Positions 9,912-20,165 are shown, counted from the stretch's first letter. The stretch: DNA of 64,000 nt from Thermococcus litoralis DSM 5473 (GCF_000246985.2 NC_022084.1:1002191-1066190), one strand, 5' to 3'. A program made the numbers and translations. Notes: generated by a model not told the origin, from the sequence alone.

Positions 9912-10723
9912 GCCTCACTACCCCCTTCCGCCTTTTCTATTCGGGAGAAATTTTCGTCCGGCATGTTGCGGAAGAAACTCACGTTTGAGAGGACTGAATC
10001 CTTCCCGCTGTACCTCCTTATCTCCATGACGGCCCTTTCGGCTTTTGTAAGTTCCACCACTCTGCCGACGTAAGAAAAACCTATCATGCCCTCGCCGAGC
10101 GGCCTGTGTTCGTCTCTGGAGCCGTTGTTATCGTGGATGTGAAGGTGGCTCGTGTATGGGAAGAGCACGTTAAACTCGTCAATCCTAAGCCCGGAACTCA
10201 TGGATGTCAGGAAAGCGTGTCCGATGTCAAAGCACAGCTCAAAGCCCTCACTAATGAATGTGAGAAGCTCGTGAGGAAGCGCTCCGATTCTCCCCTCAAA
10301 GAGGTTCTCAACGACGAGCTTTACTCCGTGGTCTTCCGCTATTGGCTTAAGCCCCCTTAGGTGTCTCAGAGTGTTTACGTAGGCCTTCGTGTAGCTCTTT
10401 CTGATATCCCCACCGTGAAGGACGATGACCTCTGCGCCGAGATGGCTGGCGATTCTGATTACCTTCTCCATCCTCTTTACCGGCTCTTTCCCATAGACTC
10501 CGAGGTCTATCGGGAGGTTCTTTCCATCTGCAGTCGGAGCGTGGAGTGTGAACTCAACCCCAAGGCCCTCAAGGTTTTTGAGTGCTTCCCAGTTTATCTC
10601 TTCGTTCTTAATGATACCAGAATCGTCAAAGCCAAGCTCGATGAAGTCCACTTGAAGGTTATCTAATGAAAACCCCTTCCCGCTGATTTCCTTGACGATG
10701 CAGGAGTTGACGCCGAGCTTCAT
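9908..10723 (-). CDS. Sugar-phosphate isomerase/epimerase-like TIM-barrel protein in the pst operon
   Basis: A 271-residue protein of the xylose isomerase-like TIM barrel / AP endonuclease family 2 superfamily. Candidate metal and active-site motifs include FTLHAPT, VIVLHGGD, KLVVENLF, CFDIGHAF, HLHIHDNNG and the terminal ExRRY. The ATG at 10723 is chosen because GGTGAG lies just upstream. TTG 10735 and GTG 10732 are longer in-frame alternatives. It sits between the alkaline phosphatase and pstC in a coupled operon, so a role in handling a phosphorylated or phosphate-containing metabolite is plausible. Sugar isomerase, epimerase and endonuclease IV-like activities cannot be separated by reading. 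Confidence 0.78.
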   Translation of the reverse strand: MKLGVNSCIVKEISGKGFSLDNLQVDFIELGFDDSGIIKNEEINWEALKNLEGLGVEFTLHAPTADGKNLPIDLGVYGKEPVKRMEKVIRIASHLGAEVIVLHGGDIRKSYTKAYVNTLRHLRGLKPIAEDHGVKLVVENLFEGRIGALPHELLTFISEGFELCFDIGHAFLTSMSSGLRIDEFNVLFPYTSHLHIHDNNGSRDEHRPLGEGMIGFSYVGRVVELTKAERAVMEIRRYSGKDSVLSNVSFFRNMPDENFSRIEKAEGGSEA

Positions 10724-10753
10724 CGTTCTCACCAAGCCTAAAATGTTAAAGGG

Positions 10754-12235
10754 TTAGGATTCCTGGAGAATCAGAAGCACATCCTTCAGGTCTATCATGC
10801 CGTTGCGGTCCATGTCAACTCTTTTTTCTGCCTCATTGTCCACATTCTCTCCCAAGAGCATCATTAGAGTTATGTACGCGTCTCTCCTATCCACCTCGGA
10901 GTCGCCTGTTATGTCTCCTTTAATGCCGCTCACTCCGGAGATCGTGATTGGCGTGTTTTCCCTTCCGAAGAGCATCAGCTTTGCAGTGTCTACATGGTGC
11001 AAAAAGCCCCCGAAATTTTCCGATCCGGGCCCATATGCCAAAAGGGGAACTGGGGCTCCAGTGTGTTTGTGTGAGACGAAGCCCACGCCAACGCGTCTGT
11101 TAATAATTTCGACCACCGCATTCTGGAGTGCATACCTGTCAGTTGAGTTCAGAGCCTTCTTGATATAAGCGATCTCTTCAATTGTCGGCTCGAAGTCGGC
11201 GTATTTTTTGAAGATTCCCCTTATGTCGCCAGTTACTTTAATTTCGCTGGCTATTCTTGACGTGCTGGCTTTTATTCCTTTGATGACCTTCTCGTTGACT
11301 GCATTTCCATACGTTAAGCCTATTGCAAGCCCTCCAGTCTCATGGTCGGCCAGCACTATTACCAGGGTATCTCCCCTCTTCCTTGCATACTCTAGGATAT
11401 ACCCAACGACATCGTCGAACTCCTTGGTTTCTGCAACAACCGATCCAATATCGTTTTCATGGGCAGCATGGTCGATCCTTCCACCTTCGACCATAAGGAA
11501 GAATCCATTTGGATTCCTCTCCAATACCGAAATCGCCTTTTTGGTCATGTCTAGGAGCCCAACGTCCCCGGGCTTTCTGTCCAGTACGTAGGGAATGTGA
11601 CTGTCTGCAAAAAGCCCCAGAATGAAATCTCCCTCGGCTTTTTCGAGCTCTTCCTTAGTGAAAACTATATTGTATCCATAGTCTTCTGCCATTTTTAGCG
11701 TATCTTCGTCGAATTCCTTTTTCCCGCCACCAAGGAGGACGTTAACCCTATGTAATATTAGTTGCCTCGCTATTTCATCTTCCATGTCCCTGTCGGGAAC
11801 ATGGGAGGCAAACACCGCGGGGGTTGCGTGGGTGATCCTAGTAGTGGTCACTAGCCCAGTGGATTTACCAAGTGTCTGTGCTACTTCGAGCAGAGTTGTT
11901 ACGTTTGTTATCCTCCCGGTAACGTTGGTAACCGAAATCATGCCGTTGTACGTTTTGACTCCGGTGGCTATCGCGGTTCCCGCCGCGGCGGAGTCTGTGA
12001 CTTCCCCGCTCAAAGAGTCCGTGAGTTCTAGTCCCGTAACTGGAAAGTCCTCCATGTTCAAGTGGCCGTATACGAGCTTTGTAATCTCAACGTGTGCAAC
12101 ACCCATGCCGTCTCCAATCAGTATTATTACGTTTTTGACGGCACTCTGATGGCTGTAAGCTAGGCAGGGCTGTAATGAAACAAGATTAAAAATTAAAAGA
12201 CTCAAAAGCAAACTGCTAGCGAGGGGCTTTTTCAT
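10754..12235 (-). CDS. phoA: Secreted alkaline phosphatase with C-terminal dockerin-like domain
   Basis: Extracellular phosphomonoesterase that would release phosphate for PstSCAB. It has 493 residues. An N-terminal signal peptide (about 1-27, hydrophobic core LLLSLLIFNLVSL) is followed by the alkaline phosphatase core with GDGMG (41-45, metal Asp), nucleophile Ser82 in TDSAAAGTA, EGGRIDHAAH and LADHETGG. From residue 440 two 12-residue EF-hand-type loops, DITGDSEVDRRD and DMDRNGMIDLKD, form a type I dockerin-like module. Twelve bases separate it from pstS. The tail suggests attachment to a cohesin-like partner or the S-layer, but no cohesin is encoded here. Confidence 0.9.
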   Translation of the reverse strand: MKKPLASSLLLSLLIFNLVSLQPCLAYSHQSAVKNVIILIGDGMGVAHVEITKLVYGHLNMEDFPVTGLELTDSLSGEVTDSAAAGTAIATGVKTYNGMISVTNVTGRITNVTTLLEVAQTLGKSTGLVTTTRITHATPAVFASHVPDRDMEDEIARQLILHRVNVLLGGGKKEFDEDTLKMAEDYGYNIVFTKEELEKAEGDFILGLFADSHIPYVLDRKPGDVGLLDMTKKAISVLERNPNGFFLMVEGGRIDHAAHENDIGSVVAETKEFDDVVGYILEYARKRGDTLVIVLADHETGGLAIGLTYGNAVNEKVIKGIKASTSRIASEIKVTGDIRGIFKKYADFEPTIEEIAYIKKALNSTDRYALQNAVVEIINRRVGVGFVSHKHTGAPVPLLAYGPGSENFGGFLHHVDTAKLMLFGRENTPITISGVSGIKGDITGDSEVDRRDAYITLMMLLGENVDNEAEKRVDMDRNGMIDLKDVLLILQES

Positions 12236-12247
12236 CTTTTCACCCCC

Positions 12248-13429
12248 TCATCCGGTCTCTATCATGTCAACAGCCTGGAGGCCTATCTGGGCGACTTCCT
12301 TAGGAAGACCGACGTAGCCGGGAGCGAGGTTCTCCGGCTTCTGTCCCTCTGTCAGGACCCACTTGAGGAAGTCCTTGATGGCCTGGACCTCTTCCTTGCT
12401 GTAGTGCTTTCCACCCTTGTTCTGCCAGACGAGAAGGTGGGTGAAGGCAACTATCGGGTAGGAGTTCTCTCCAGGGGCGTTGAGGAGCTGTTTGAGGTCC
12501 TCCTTGTAGCCCTCGGTCGGACTTGGTATGAAGGCTTTAACACCGGCAACGGCTGCTTTTATCGCATCGTCAGTGGGCTTAACGAAGTTTCCGGCTTTGT
12601 TTTTGAGTGCCACGACCTTGAGGTTCTCCTCTATGGCAAAGGAGAGCTCGGTATATGCTATGCTATACTTGGTGCTCTTTAGAGCCTGGACGACTCCAGG
12701 GTTGCCCTTTCCACCGATTCCCCTGCCAACCTTGTCAACGGGCCAGTCAACCGTCTTCCCCGCTCCAACTTTGTCGGCCCACTCCTTGCTGACGAGGCTC
12801 AGGTATGTGGTGAAGATTGCAGTAGTTCCGCTCGCGTCGCTCCTGTGAACGACTATTATCTTTTCGTGCGGGAGGTTCGCGCTGGGATTGAGGGCCTTAA
12901 TGGCATCGTCGTCCCAGTACTCTATCTCGCCCATGAATATCTTAGCGAGGGTTTCCCCATCGAGCTTGAGCTCGTCGACGCCCGGCACGTTGAATGCAAC
13001 AACAACCGCACCTACGATTTCGGGGAACTGGAGGGGCTGGTCGCCAGTTGCGAGGAACTTCTTCCAGGTTGACTCCTTAACCGGCGGGTCGGTTCTACCT
13101 ATGTGGGTGAGGCCCTTGAGGAACGCCTCCTGCCCGTGTCCGCTTCCTCCACCTTCGTACTCGATCTTGACGTTGGGGTGGTTCTTCATGTAGACTTCAA
13201 TCCACTTCTGTATCTGGTACTGGGGGAACGTCGCACCGGTGGTGCGGAGGGTTATAACTTTGGCCTGAGAAGTGCTCTGGGTGGAGCTTGAGGTGCCCTG
13301 GCTTGAAGTCTGAACCGTGCTGGACGGGCTTGAGCTCGTACCGGCGCCTTTTTCTTCGGATATACAGCCGCTTGCCGCCAGGGAAAGCCCCAGCAGCAGG
13401 ACGATAAACACCGAGATGGCTTTCTTCAT
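12248..13429 (-). CDS. pstS: Phosphate ABC transporter substrate-binding lipoprotein PstS
   Basis: Phosphate-capturing lipoprotein and first gene of the operon, 393 residues from the ATG at 13429 (GGTGA five bases upstream; a GTG at 13438 is in frame). The signal peptide ends in the lipobox AASGC. A Ser/Thr-rich linker (about 25-58) then connects to the PBP-like II domain. Phosphate-binding loops are visible as TGATFPQ, GSGHGQE, HRSDASGTT and GKGNPGV. It delivers phosphate to PstC/PstA. Confidence 0.95.
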   Translation of the reverse strand: MKKAISVFIVLLLGLSLAASGCISEEKGAGTSSSPSSTVQTSSQGTSSSTQSTSQAKVITLRTTGATFPQYQIQKWIEVYMKNHPNVKIEYEGGGSGHGQEAFLKGLTHIGRTDPPVKESTWKKFLATGDQPLQFPEIVGAVVVAFNVPGVDELKLDGETLAKIFMGEIEYWDDDAIKALNPSANLPHEKIIVVHRSDASGTTAIFTTYLSLVSKEWADKVGAGKTVDWPVDKVGRGIGGKGNPGVVQALKSTKYSIAYTELSFAIEENLKVVALKNKAGNFVKPTDDAIKAAVAGVKAFIPSPTEGYKEDLKQLLNAPGENSYPIVAFTHLLVWQNKGGKHYSKEEVQAIKDFLKWVLTEGQKPENLAPGYVGLPKEVAQIGLQAVDMIETG

Positions 13430-13439
13430 TGGGTTCACC

Positions 13440-13522
13440 GATGATTAGAGGAGGGTTAAGAAATATAAAGATTGCCGCAATAAAATATATTCAGATGGTG
13501 AATCTATATAGACACTTATTCT
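13440..13522 (-). promoter_or_regulatory. Phosphate-operon promoter region with palindrome
   Basis: The 83 bases upstream of pstS are AT-rich inside a G+C-rich block. Minus-strand TATA-like elements lie at 13461-13470 (CTTTATATTT) and 13482-13490. Between them sits a perfect 11-base palindrome, ATTGCCGCAAT (13471-13481). The position is suitable for a repressor or activator of the whole pst operon. No regulator gene was recognised nearby. Confidence 0.4.
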
Positions 13523-14809
<1,287 letters not shown>

Positions 14810-15025
14810 ATGGATAGTCCTGCCAGTTCATTATATCTTGACAATGTATGGGATGGAAACCTTCCTGTTCTTGTCAAAGAGGTCCCAATTGTTTGGTTAA
14901 TTTTTCAAAAAGTGGTGCTAATGTACATTAAATATGTGTCTACTGGTTCAGATAGCTTTCTCGATGCATGTAACGATATTTTCGACTTCTTCTATGGGGG
15001 AATAGGTAATGAGGTTTCCCGTTAA
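14810..15025 (+). CDS. Possible 71-residue small protein ahead of the permease pair
   Basis: A short frame with ATG at 14810 preceded by GAGGTGG (14797-14803). It ends 17 bases inside the following permease gene, so it could be translationally coupled to it. The protein is acidic/aromatic with one hydrophobic stretch (VPIVWLIFQKVVLMYI) that might cross the membrane. I recognise no family. It may be a genuine small subunit, a relic of a lost binding-protein gene, or chance. Confidence 0.35.
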   Translation: MDSPASSLYLDNVWDGNLPVLVKEVPIVWLIFQKVVLMYIKYVSTGSDSFLDACNDIFDFFYGGIGNEVSR

Positions 15026-16040
15026 AACTCTAACTCGTCTGGCGGCGATTTACCTTTGTGTGTTCCTTGTAATAATCCTGGTAGCTGGAGCAACATCAAA
15101 CAAGCTGGCTTGGAATTACGTTCACGATGCTCTCATTGGAATTCGGAGGAATAATCCCGCCCTGTACCAAGAGCTGGAGCAAAATGCCACGAGAGAAGGC
15201 ATTACTGTTGAGGAGTACTACTATAAAATTCTCACGAAGGCAAAAGGAGTTCGGGCTAATAGCATTTTTGTGACGGGTATAGACCTTCTCAAGAAGAGCA
15301 TTGATTATTATCGCAATAACACAAAGTATGATTTTTCTGACTTCATAAAGGTGACTCTTGCTGTTATGGGGATAACCATGTTTCTGATTATTATCTTAAG
15401 CCTGTTTCTCGGCTTTAAGCTTGCAAACAGTAGGTTTCTTTATATTGCTGAGGGATTGGCACGCTTTTTCAACGGCATACCCTCTTGGTGGATTGGGGCA
15501 GTGTTGATAGCGGTCTTTGCCGTCAAACTTGACGCGTTTCCAATCTCAGGCCTGAAGAGCATCCCTCCGAAGGGTGGCTTTGAGGGCGTGCTCGACGTTC
15601 TCTGGCACCTTGTCCTTCCCGTTGCCACGCTAGTTTTTGTGTACATCTGGGAGTTCGTGGTTGTTGTTGCTCACAACGTAAGGGACGAGCTTGGGAAGCC
15701 CTACGTCCTAACTGCGAGGGCCAAGGGTATCTCTGAGTGGGTGATATACTGGAGGCACGTTCTTAAGAACGTCTCCATAGTCCTTAGCTCGTTCACCGTT
15801 CAGAAGTTCGTTGAGATGTTCACGGATTACATCGTCGTGGACGTCCTATTCAACCTCGGGGGCCTTGGGATAATCTTTAAGGCGAGTTTTGTCAGGACAG
15901 TTGTTCCAGCATTTGGTGTGGTTGTTAGCTTTGACTACCGTCTGTTTTTCGTTGTCACCCTTTCGATATTCATTATATCCTTCGTCTTTTCGTTTCTCCT
16001 GGAGCTCGTTAAGGGAATGTTGGATCCAAGGGTGAGCTAA
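15009..16040 (+). CDS. Dipeptide/oligopeptide ABC transporter permease (DppB-like)
   Basis: Permease of the peptide/nickel/oligosaccharide ABC importer family, 343 residues. TM1 (about 13-30) is followed by a 75-residue external insertion and then five TM helices. The cytoplasmic EAA loop is YVLTARAKGISEWVIYWRHVL, and the C-terminus FLLELVKGMLDPRVS is the usual DppB ending. It is followed after one base by the second permease. No substrate-binding protein precedes it. Confidence 0.88.
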   Translation: MRFPVKTLTRLAAIYLCVFLVIILVAGATSNKLAWNYVHDALIGIRRNNPALYQELEQNATREGITVEEYYYKILTKAKGVRANSIFVTGIDLLKKSIDYYRNNTKYDFSDFIKVTLAVMGITMFLIIILSLFLGFKLANSRFLYIAEGLARFFNGIPSWWIGAVLIAVFAVKLDAFPISGLKSIPPKGGFEGVLDVLWHLVLPVATLVFVYIWEFVVVVAHNVRDELGKPYVLTARAKGISEWVIYWRHVLKNVSIVLSSFTVQKFVEMFTDYIVVDVLFNLGGLGIIFKASFVRTVVPAFGVVVSFDYRLFFVVTLSIFIISFVFSFLLELVKGMLDPRVS

Positions 16041-16041
16041 A

Positions 16042-17295
16042 ATGAGGCGGCGGAAAGTTGGGATAGCGATACTCCTTGTATTGTTGGTATTTGTGGTTAT
16101 TTCAAACATCAGTGTAAGTGAAGAGGATACCGCCAACTGGGAAAATATAAGCTACTGGAAGGACAACCCGCGGAGGGCTTATCCTTCTTGGTTTTCTCTA
16201 TTTAGTGACAAAACCCCAACGGTCTTACTAAAGCCATCAATCACCGAAGAGAATGGTTTGTGGGTTTATAGGTTTTCATATAATCATACCTACCACGACA
16301 AGCCAAGTGACGTTAGGTTTTACGGTCTTCCATATGGAGAAAAGGTTGAAATAAGCGTTTTAAGACCTGATGGAAGATTGGTTCCCCTCTATTATGACTC
16401 CGTGATTTATACCAATCTCAGTCTCAACAGTGATATGCGTGCTAGTGTGGTTTCAACGCTTTCTAATGTTCTCGATCTTAGGGGTGAGAGAAATATTCTC
16501 TTCTCCGCAACTCAAATCCTGTTCTCTAAGGATGAAAGCATGGAAACTCTCAATGGGGAGTACATCTTTGAGATTAGATTAATCGGAAACGCAACCCCTT
16601 CAGTTGAAATTCTTGGAACCTGCTATGGTATTTTGGGAACCGATTCTTATGGCAGAGACATATGGGTTGGCTTTGTCAAGGGAATGAACAACACTCTCTA
16701 TCTCGCGTTCTTCACGACAGTGATAATAGTAGTTCTGGGTGTTCTTATAGGTCTTTTGTCGGGCTACATCAGCGGGGCATTGGGCGAGTTTGCAACATTC
16801 TTACTGGAGGTTTTGGTAGCTTTGCCAATGCTTCCAATCCTTGTAGTACTTGTATGGCTCTTCTCCACCCAAAGCTATGGATTGCAGGTCAATATAAACC
16901 CCTTCATATTCATGTTTTTAGTTGCCATTCTCACGCTTGGGAAATTTGCCAAGACTATTAGAATGATTGTGATAAAGGAGAAGGTGAACGAGTATGTTAA
17001 AGCCGCGGTGAGCATGGGTGCAGGCTCATTATGGGTTCTGAGGAGACACATCCTCCCTCCGGTAAAAGAGTTCTCCCTCAGATACTCTACGATACTTCTG
17101 GGTAGAATGGTGGCGTTGGTTTCAGTTTTTGGGTTCTTTGGTCTGATCCCGGGTACAAATTGGGGTTCCCTTATGATAGAGGCTATGGAGCAGGGAGCAA
17201 TATATGGAGGGTATTGGTGGTGGATAGTTCCTCCAGGTATCGTTATGGCTTTTCTGAGTGCTGCTATGGTTCTGATTTCCTCTGACTCTGGTTAG
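16042..17295 (+). CDS. Peptide ABC transporter permease (DppC-like), C-terminus shortened
   Basis: Partner permease of 417 residues. TM1 is followed by a long external domain (about 30-190), then DSYGRDIWVGFVKG and five TM helices. The EAA loop is AAVSMGAGSLWVLRRHILPP. Family members normally finish with a last helix running into GLDExxNPRLR, whereas here the frame ends in AAMVLISSDSG. The TAG stop abuts the stop of the convergent GTPase gene. The usual downstream ATPases (DppD/DppF) are missing, so the transporter is probably a decaying or cut remnant unless it borrows subunits from elsewhere. Confidence 0.85.
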   Translation: MRRRKVGIAILLVLLVFVVISNISVSEEDTANWENISYWKDNPRRAYPSWFSLFSDKTPTVLLKPSITEENGLWVYRFSYNHTYHDKPSDVRFYGLPYGEKVEISVLRPDGRLVPLYYDSVIYTNLSLNSDMRASVVSTLSNVLDLRGERNILFSATQILFSKDESMETLNGEYIFEIRLIGNATPSVEILGTCYGILGTDSYGRDIWVGFVKGMNNTLYLAFFTTVIIVVLGVLIGLLSGYISGALGEFATFLLEVLVALPMLPILVVLVWLFSTQSYGLQVNINPFIFMFLVAILTLGKFAKTIRMIVIKEKVNEYVKAAVSMGAGSLWVLRRHILPPVKEFSLRYSTILLGRMVALVSVFGFFGLIPGTNWGSLMIEAMEQGAIYGGYWWWIVPPGIVMAFLSAAMVLISSDSG

Positions 17296-18369
17296 CTACT
17301 CCATCACTGCTATTACGCCCTTCCATTTTCCCCCGAAGCACTCGCTTGCGATGACCTTCTTCTTGGTTATTTCTTCAAGAAATTTTATTGCAGAGTCGCA
17401 CTTTTTAAATCCTGTTGCTATTCCCACTGTAAATCCCTCAATTTCTCTAAATCCGACCCTCTTCTTGTTATCAAGGGTTAGCTTTTCTCCATATTTCCAG
17501 AGTATTCTTCTGGGGTCTAAAAGGTGTTCCTTCTCGATTTCGTCGAGAATTTCTTCGAAATTCCAGATGAAAGGTTCTTTTTTCTTTCCCTCTTTCTCAA
17601 AAAGGGTAAATCTCCCTGTTTGCCATTCTCTTAGGAAATAGCGGGCGGCCTCTTCCAGGTTGACTTTGCCTCCCTTCCCTAGAAGACCTTTCTTTCTGCC
17701 GATAGCTTCAAGAATCTGCTCTTCATTCTCGAACTCCTCTACCCCATACTTTTCGGTAATTGCTTCTTTTCTGGTTTCTAAAATTCTTTTTATAAGCTTT
17801 AATGCCGGTTTGACGGGATCTTCAATCTTATCCGCCGGAAAGCCCCCTCTAATAACGAGCTCGTCAAAATCATCTATCGGAACAACTCCCGGGGAATCAA
17901 CTAACCATATCTTTTTTGAAAGCTTAATAAGTTGCTTTCCTTTTGTATATCCCGGTATTGGTGCCGTTCCAACAGCATGCTTACCTTTCAGCACGTTTAT
18001 TATTGTGCTCTTCCCAACGTTAGGGTAACCCACTAAGACAACCTTCACTTTCTCTTTGCCTTCTTGGAAGAGTTCCTTTGCGAGCTTCTTTATTTCCTTC
18101 CTCAGCATTCCGGTTCCCTTTCTCTCCCTTGCACTGATGAACACCATTGGGATGTCCTTATGTTTCCTCTTGTACTCTTCAGCCCACTCCTTTGGGACTA
18201 AATCGGCTTTATTCATCACTATGAGAAGCCTTTTTCCTTCTTCTTGGACAAGGCGTTCTACTTTTAGGTTTCTCGTTCCAATGGGGTCGCGAGCATCAAC
18301 TACCTCTACTATAATGTCTCCCTCTTTAATCGCTTCTCTCACTACTCTCCATGCTTTCTTCTGCTTCAT
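17296..18369 (-). CDS. Circularly permuted GTPase (YlqF/YawG family)
   Basis: Ribosome-biogenesis-type GTPase with permuted motif order, 357 residues. G4 is NKAD (53-56) and G5 VFISARE (about 76-82). These precede G1 GYPNVGKST (114-122) and G3 DSPG (158-161). A C-terminal all-helical domain with a final alpha/beta segment (FREIEGFTVGIATGFKKC) extends it beyond bacterial YlqF. Archaeal relatives are linked to 50S assembly by homology only. GGTGGT precedes the ATG. The start lies 44 bases inside the upstream gene, so the two form an operon. Confidence 0.92.
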   Translation of the reverse strand: MKQKKAWRVVREAIKEGDIIVEVVDARDPIGTRNLKVERLVQEEGKRLLIVMNKADLVPKEWAEEYKRKHKDIPMVFISARERKGTGMLRKEIKKLAKELFQEGKEKVKVVLVGYPNVGKSTIINVLKGKHAVGTAPIPGYTKGKQLIKLSKKIWLVDSPGVVPIDDFDELVIRGGFPADKIEDPVKPALKLIKRILETRKEAITEKYGVEEFENEEQILEAIGRKKGLLGKGGKVNLEEAARYFLREWQTGRFTLFEKEGKKKEPFIWNFEEILDEIEKEHLLDPRRILWKYGEKLTLDNKKRVGFREIEGFTVGIATGFKKCDSAIKFLEEITKKKVIASECFGGKWKGVIAVME

Positions 18370-18661
18370 CTCTTACCACCGTTATCTCAAAGATTACCGT
18401 TCCTCCATCCGTGTACGGGGGTCCGGGGTCAAGGCACTGCACATAGGCTTTTTCCCCTTTCCCAAGTCCTATCTCTGAAGCCTTAATTCCTTTTCGCAGT
18501 GCCACTATGTAGGGAAGGAAAGACGCAAATGCATGGGTGCAGATCGCATCGGTCTCTTTTAAGTTGACTTTTGGTCCTTCTATAACTACCTTATCCCCAA
18601 CCTTGAATACCGGACACTTTCCTTTAATCTCTACAGCTTTTATTATTAGCCTTTCCACCAT
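18326..18661 (-). CDS. TIGR04076 family protein
   Basis: A small 111-residue protein of the TIGR04076 type (Thermococcales and anaerobic bacteria). Conserved features are the N-terminal KCPVFKVGDK, the central ICTHAFASFLPYIVALRKG and the GKGEKAYVQCLDPGPPYTDGG-like Cys/Pro region. The conserved Cys residues could bind a metal or cofactor, but no function is established. GGTGGTGG precedes the ATG. Its 3' end overlaps the GTPase start by 44 bases. Confidence 0.75.
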   Translation of the reverse strand: MVERLIIKAVEIKGKCPVFKVGDKVVIEGPKVNLKETDAICTHAFASFLPYIVALRKGIKASEIGLGKGEKAYVQCLDPGPPYTDGGTVIFEITVVRDEAEESMESSERSD

Positions 18662-18685
18662 CCACCACCAAAAGGTAAATAAGGG

Positions 18686-20159
18686 ATGAAGCCTAAAATA
18701 TTTACTAGGACTCTTAGTTTACGAGGAGTTAAATATTATCCGGTGGTGCTGACCGTGGCGGAAGATATTGAAGAAAAAATAAGGCGTTTGAGAGAATTGG
18801 GCAGAGTTTCTGTTGAGGAGAAAGAAGAGAAAAAAGCCCCTACTGCTCCCATCCCGAGAGCTTCCCCCCCCCAGAAAGCCTTCGAAATTGGGAAGGCTCA
18901 GGGAAAGGGAGAGACGTAAAAGGATAATTATAGGTGCATCTATTATAGCTGTCGTTCTCATTGCTGTTGTTATAGGAGTGTACACAACCTATCAAAATCG
19001 TGCCACAAAACAGCTTCAAGAGGCCAAACTTGCAAAGATTAAAGAGGTCAACAAGTATTTCACTGGGGAACTTGAAAATGATACCATGAAGGTGCAATTA
19101 ATAGAGCAAATTAACCAAGCACAGAGTATAGAGGAACTCGAGAAGATAAACGTTAAGGCAATAGCAGAGCAGAGAAAAGCTCAATTAGAGCAAGAGCGTC
19201 TTGAGAAGGAGCTTCAACAGGCAAAGAGCACAAAGTTATCACAAATAGAGCAATCTTTTGAACTTCTCCTTTCTCAGCCCCTCCCAGAAGATATAAAGAG
19301 CGAAGCTATTCAAACTCTAAACCAATTAAAGGAGAAAGTTAATTCTGCAAAAACAAAAGATGAAGTATCTTTAATTGACCCCAATCCGTATCTGCTTGAG
19401 CTCTGGAGAAAATATTACTACTACCTCATAGACACCACTCCCACCCAAAAGGTAATCCTTAAAAAAGGAACGGAAAAGAGCATATACACAAAAGCAGAAG
19501 CAAAGTACATGCTCAGCAAAGTTACGGACTTCACGGAACTTCTCCAATACGCAATAGAGAAAGCTGAAATGGTGCAAGTCGCTTTAGTTTTGCCAAGAGA
19601 GAATGTTAATGGTGCCTTCCTCTCATCAGGTGACAAAATAAAGATTTTCGCCCAAATAAATTCAACATCCGTTCAAAAGATAGCGGATGAGGGGTATGTG
19701 AACATGGTCTTCTTTCTAACGGATGCTGGTGTAATTGCAGTGTCAGAGTCACAGCAAGAGACTAAAAACATAGCAACCTCTTCAGAAACTTCATACTCAG
19801 ACCAATACTCCGAAGAATATGCTCCTGGAGACCAGTCAATTTCTTACCAGCAGAATAAGGACGAAAGCCACTCCACAACCCAATCAAGTTCACAGACGAT
19901 AAGTGCCTCCTACTCGTATAATGTTGCACTAAACGAGATATTAAAGGCCATTGCGGCCAACAAGATAGCTGCGGCAGATGAAGTTAAGGCACAGCTTGCG
20001 AGGTACAAGTGGAAGGTGGTTGACCTTGAGCAGAGCACAGGACTATTGGCTACAGAGCCTAATGCCGAGGTGTTGGTAATAGTTGAAGTCCCAGCAGAAT
20101 TCGTTGAGGATATACTGAGGTATAGAGATGCTCTGTACATAACAAAGATTGCTGGGTGA
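18686..20159 (+). CDS. DUF515 membrane coiled-coil protein of the pilus locus, frameshifted at a C9 run
   Basis: Two overlapping frames form one protein. The first (from 18686) ends soon after a run of nine C at 18864-18872. The second (stop at 20159) has no credible start of its own. Removing one C joins ASPP directly to RKPSKLGRLRE in frame and gives about 490 residues. The joined product has a cytoplasmic basic N-terminus, one TM helix (IIIGASIIAVVLIAVVIGVY), a long coiled coil and an alpha/beta C-terminal domain with a Ser/Gln-rich linker. This matches the archaeal DUF515 family found beside KlbA-type ATPases. It is the first gene of the pilus/secretion operon. Sequencing error and true frameshift are both possible. 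Confidence 0.75.
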
Positions 20160-20165
20160 TTTGGA

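Noticed and set aside
18326-18369. 44-base overlap of the TIGR04076 and GTPase genes as another indel
   Set aside because: A one-base change could shorten the overlap, but both proteins look complete and there is no homopolymer at the junction.
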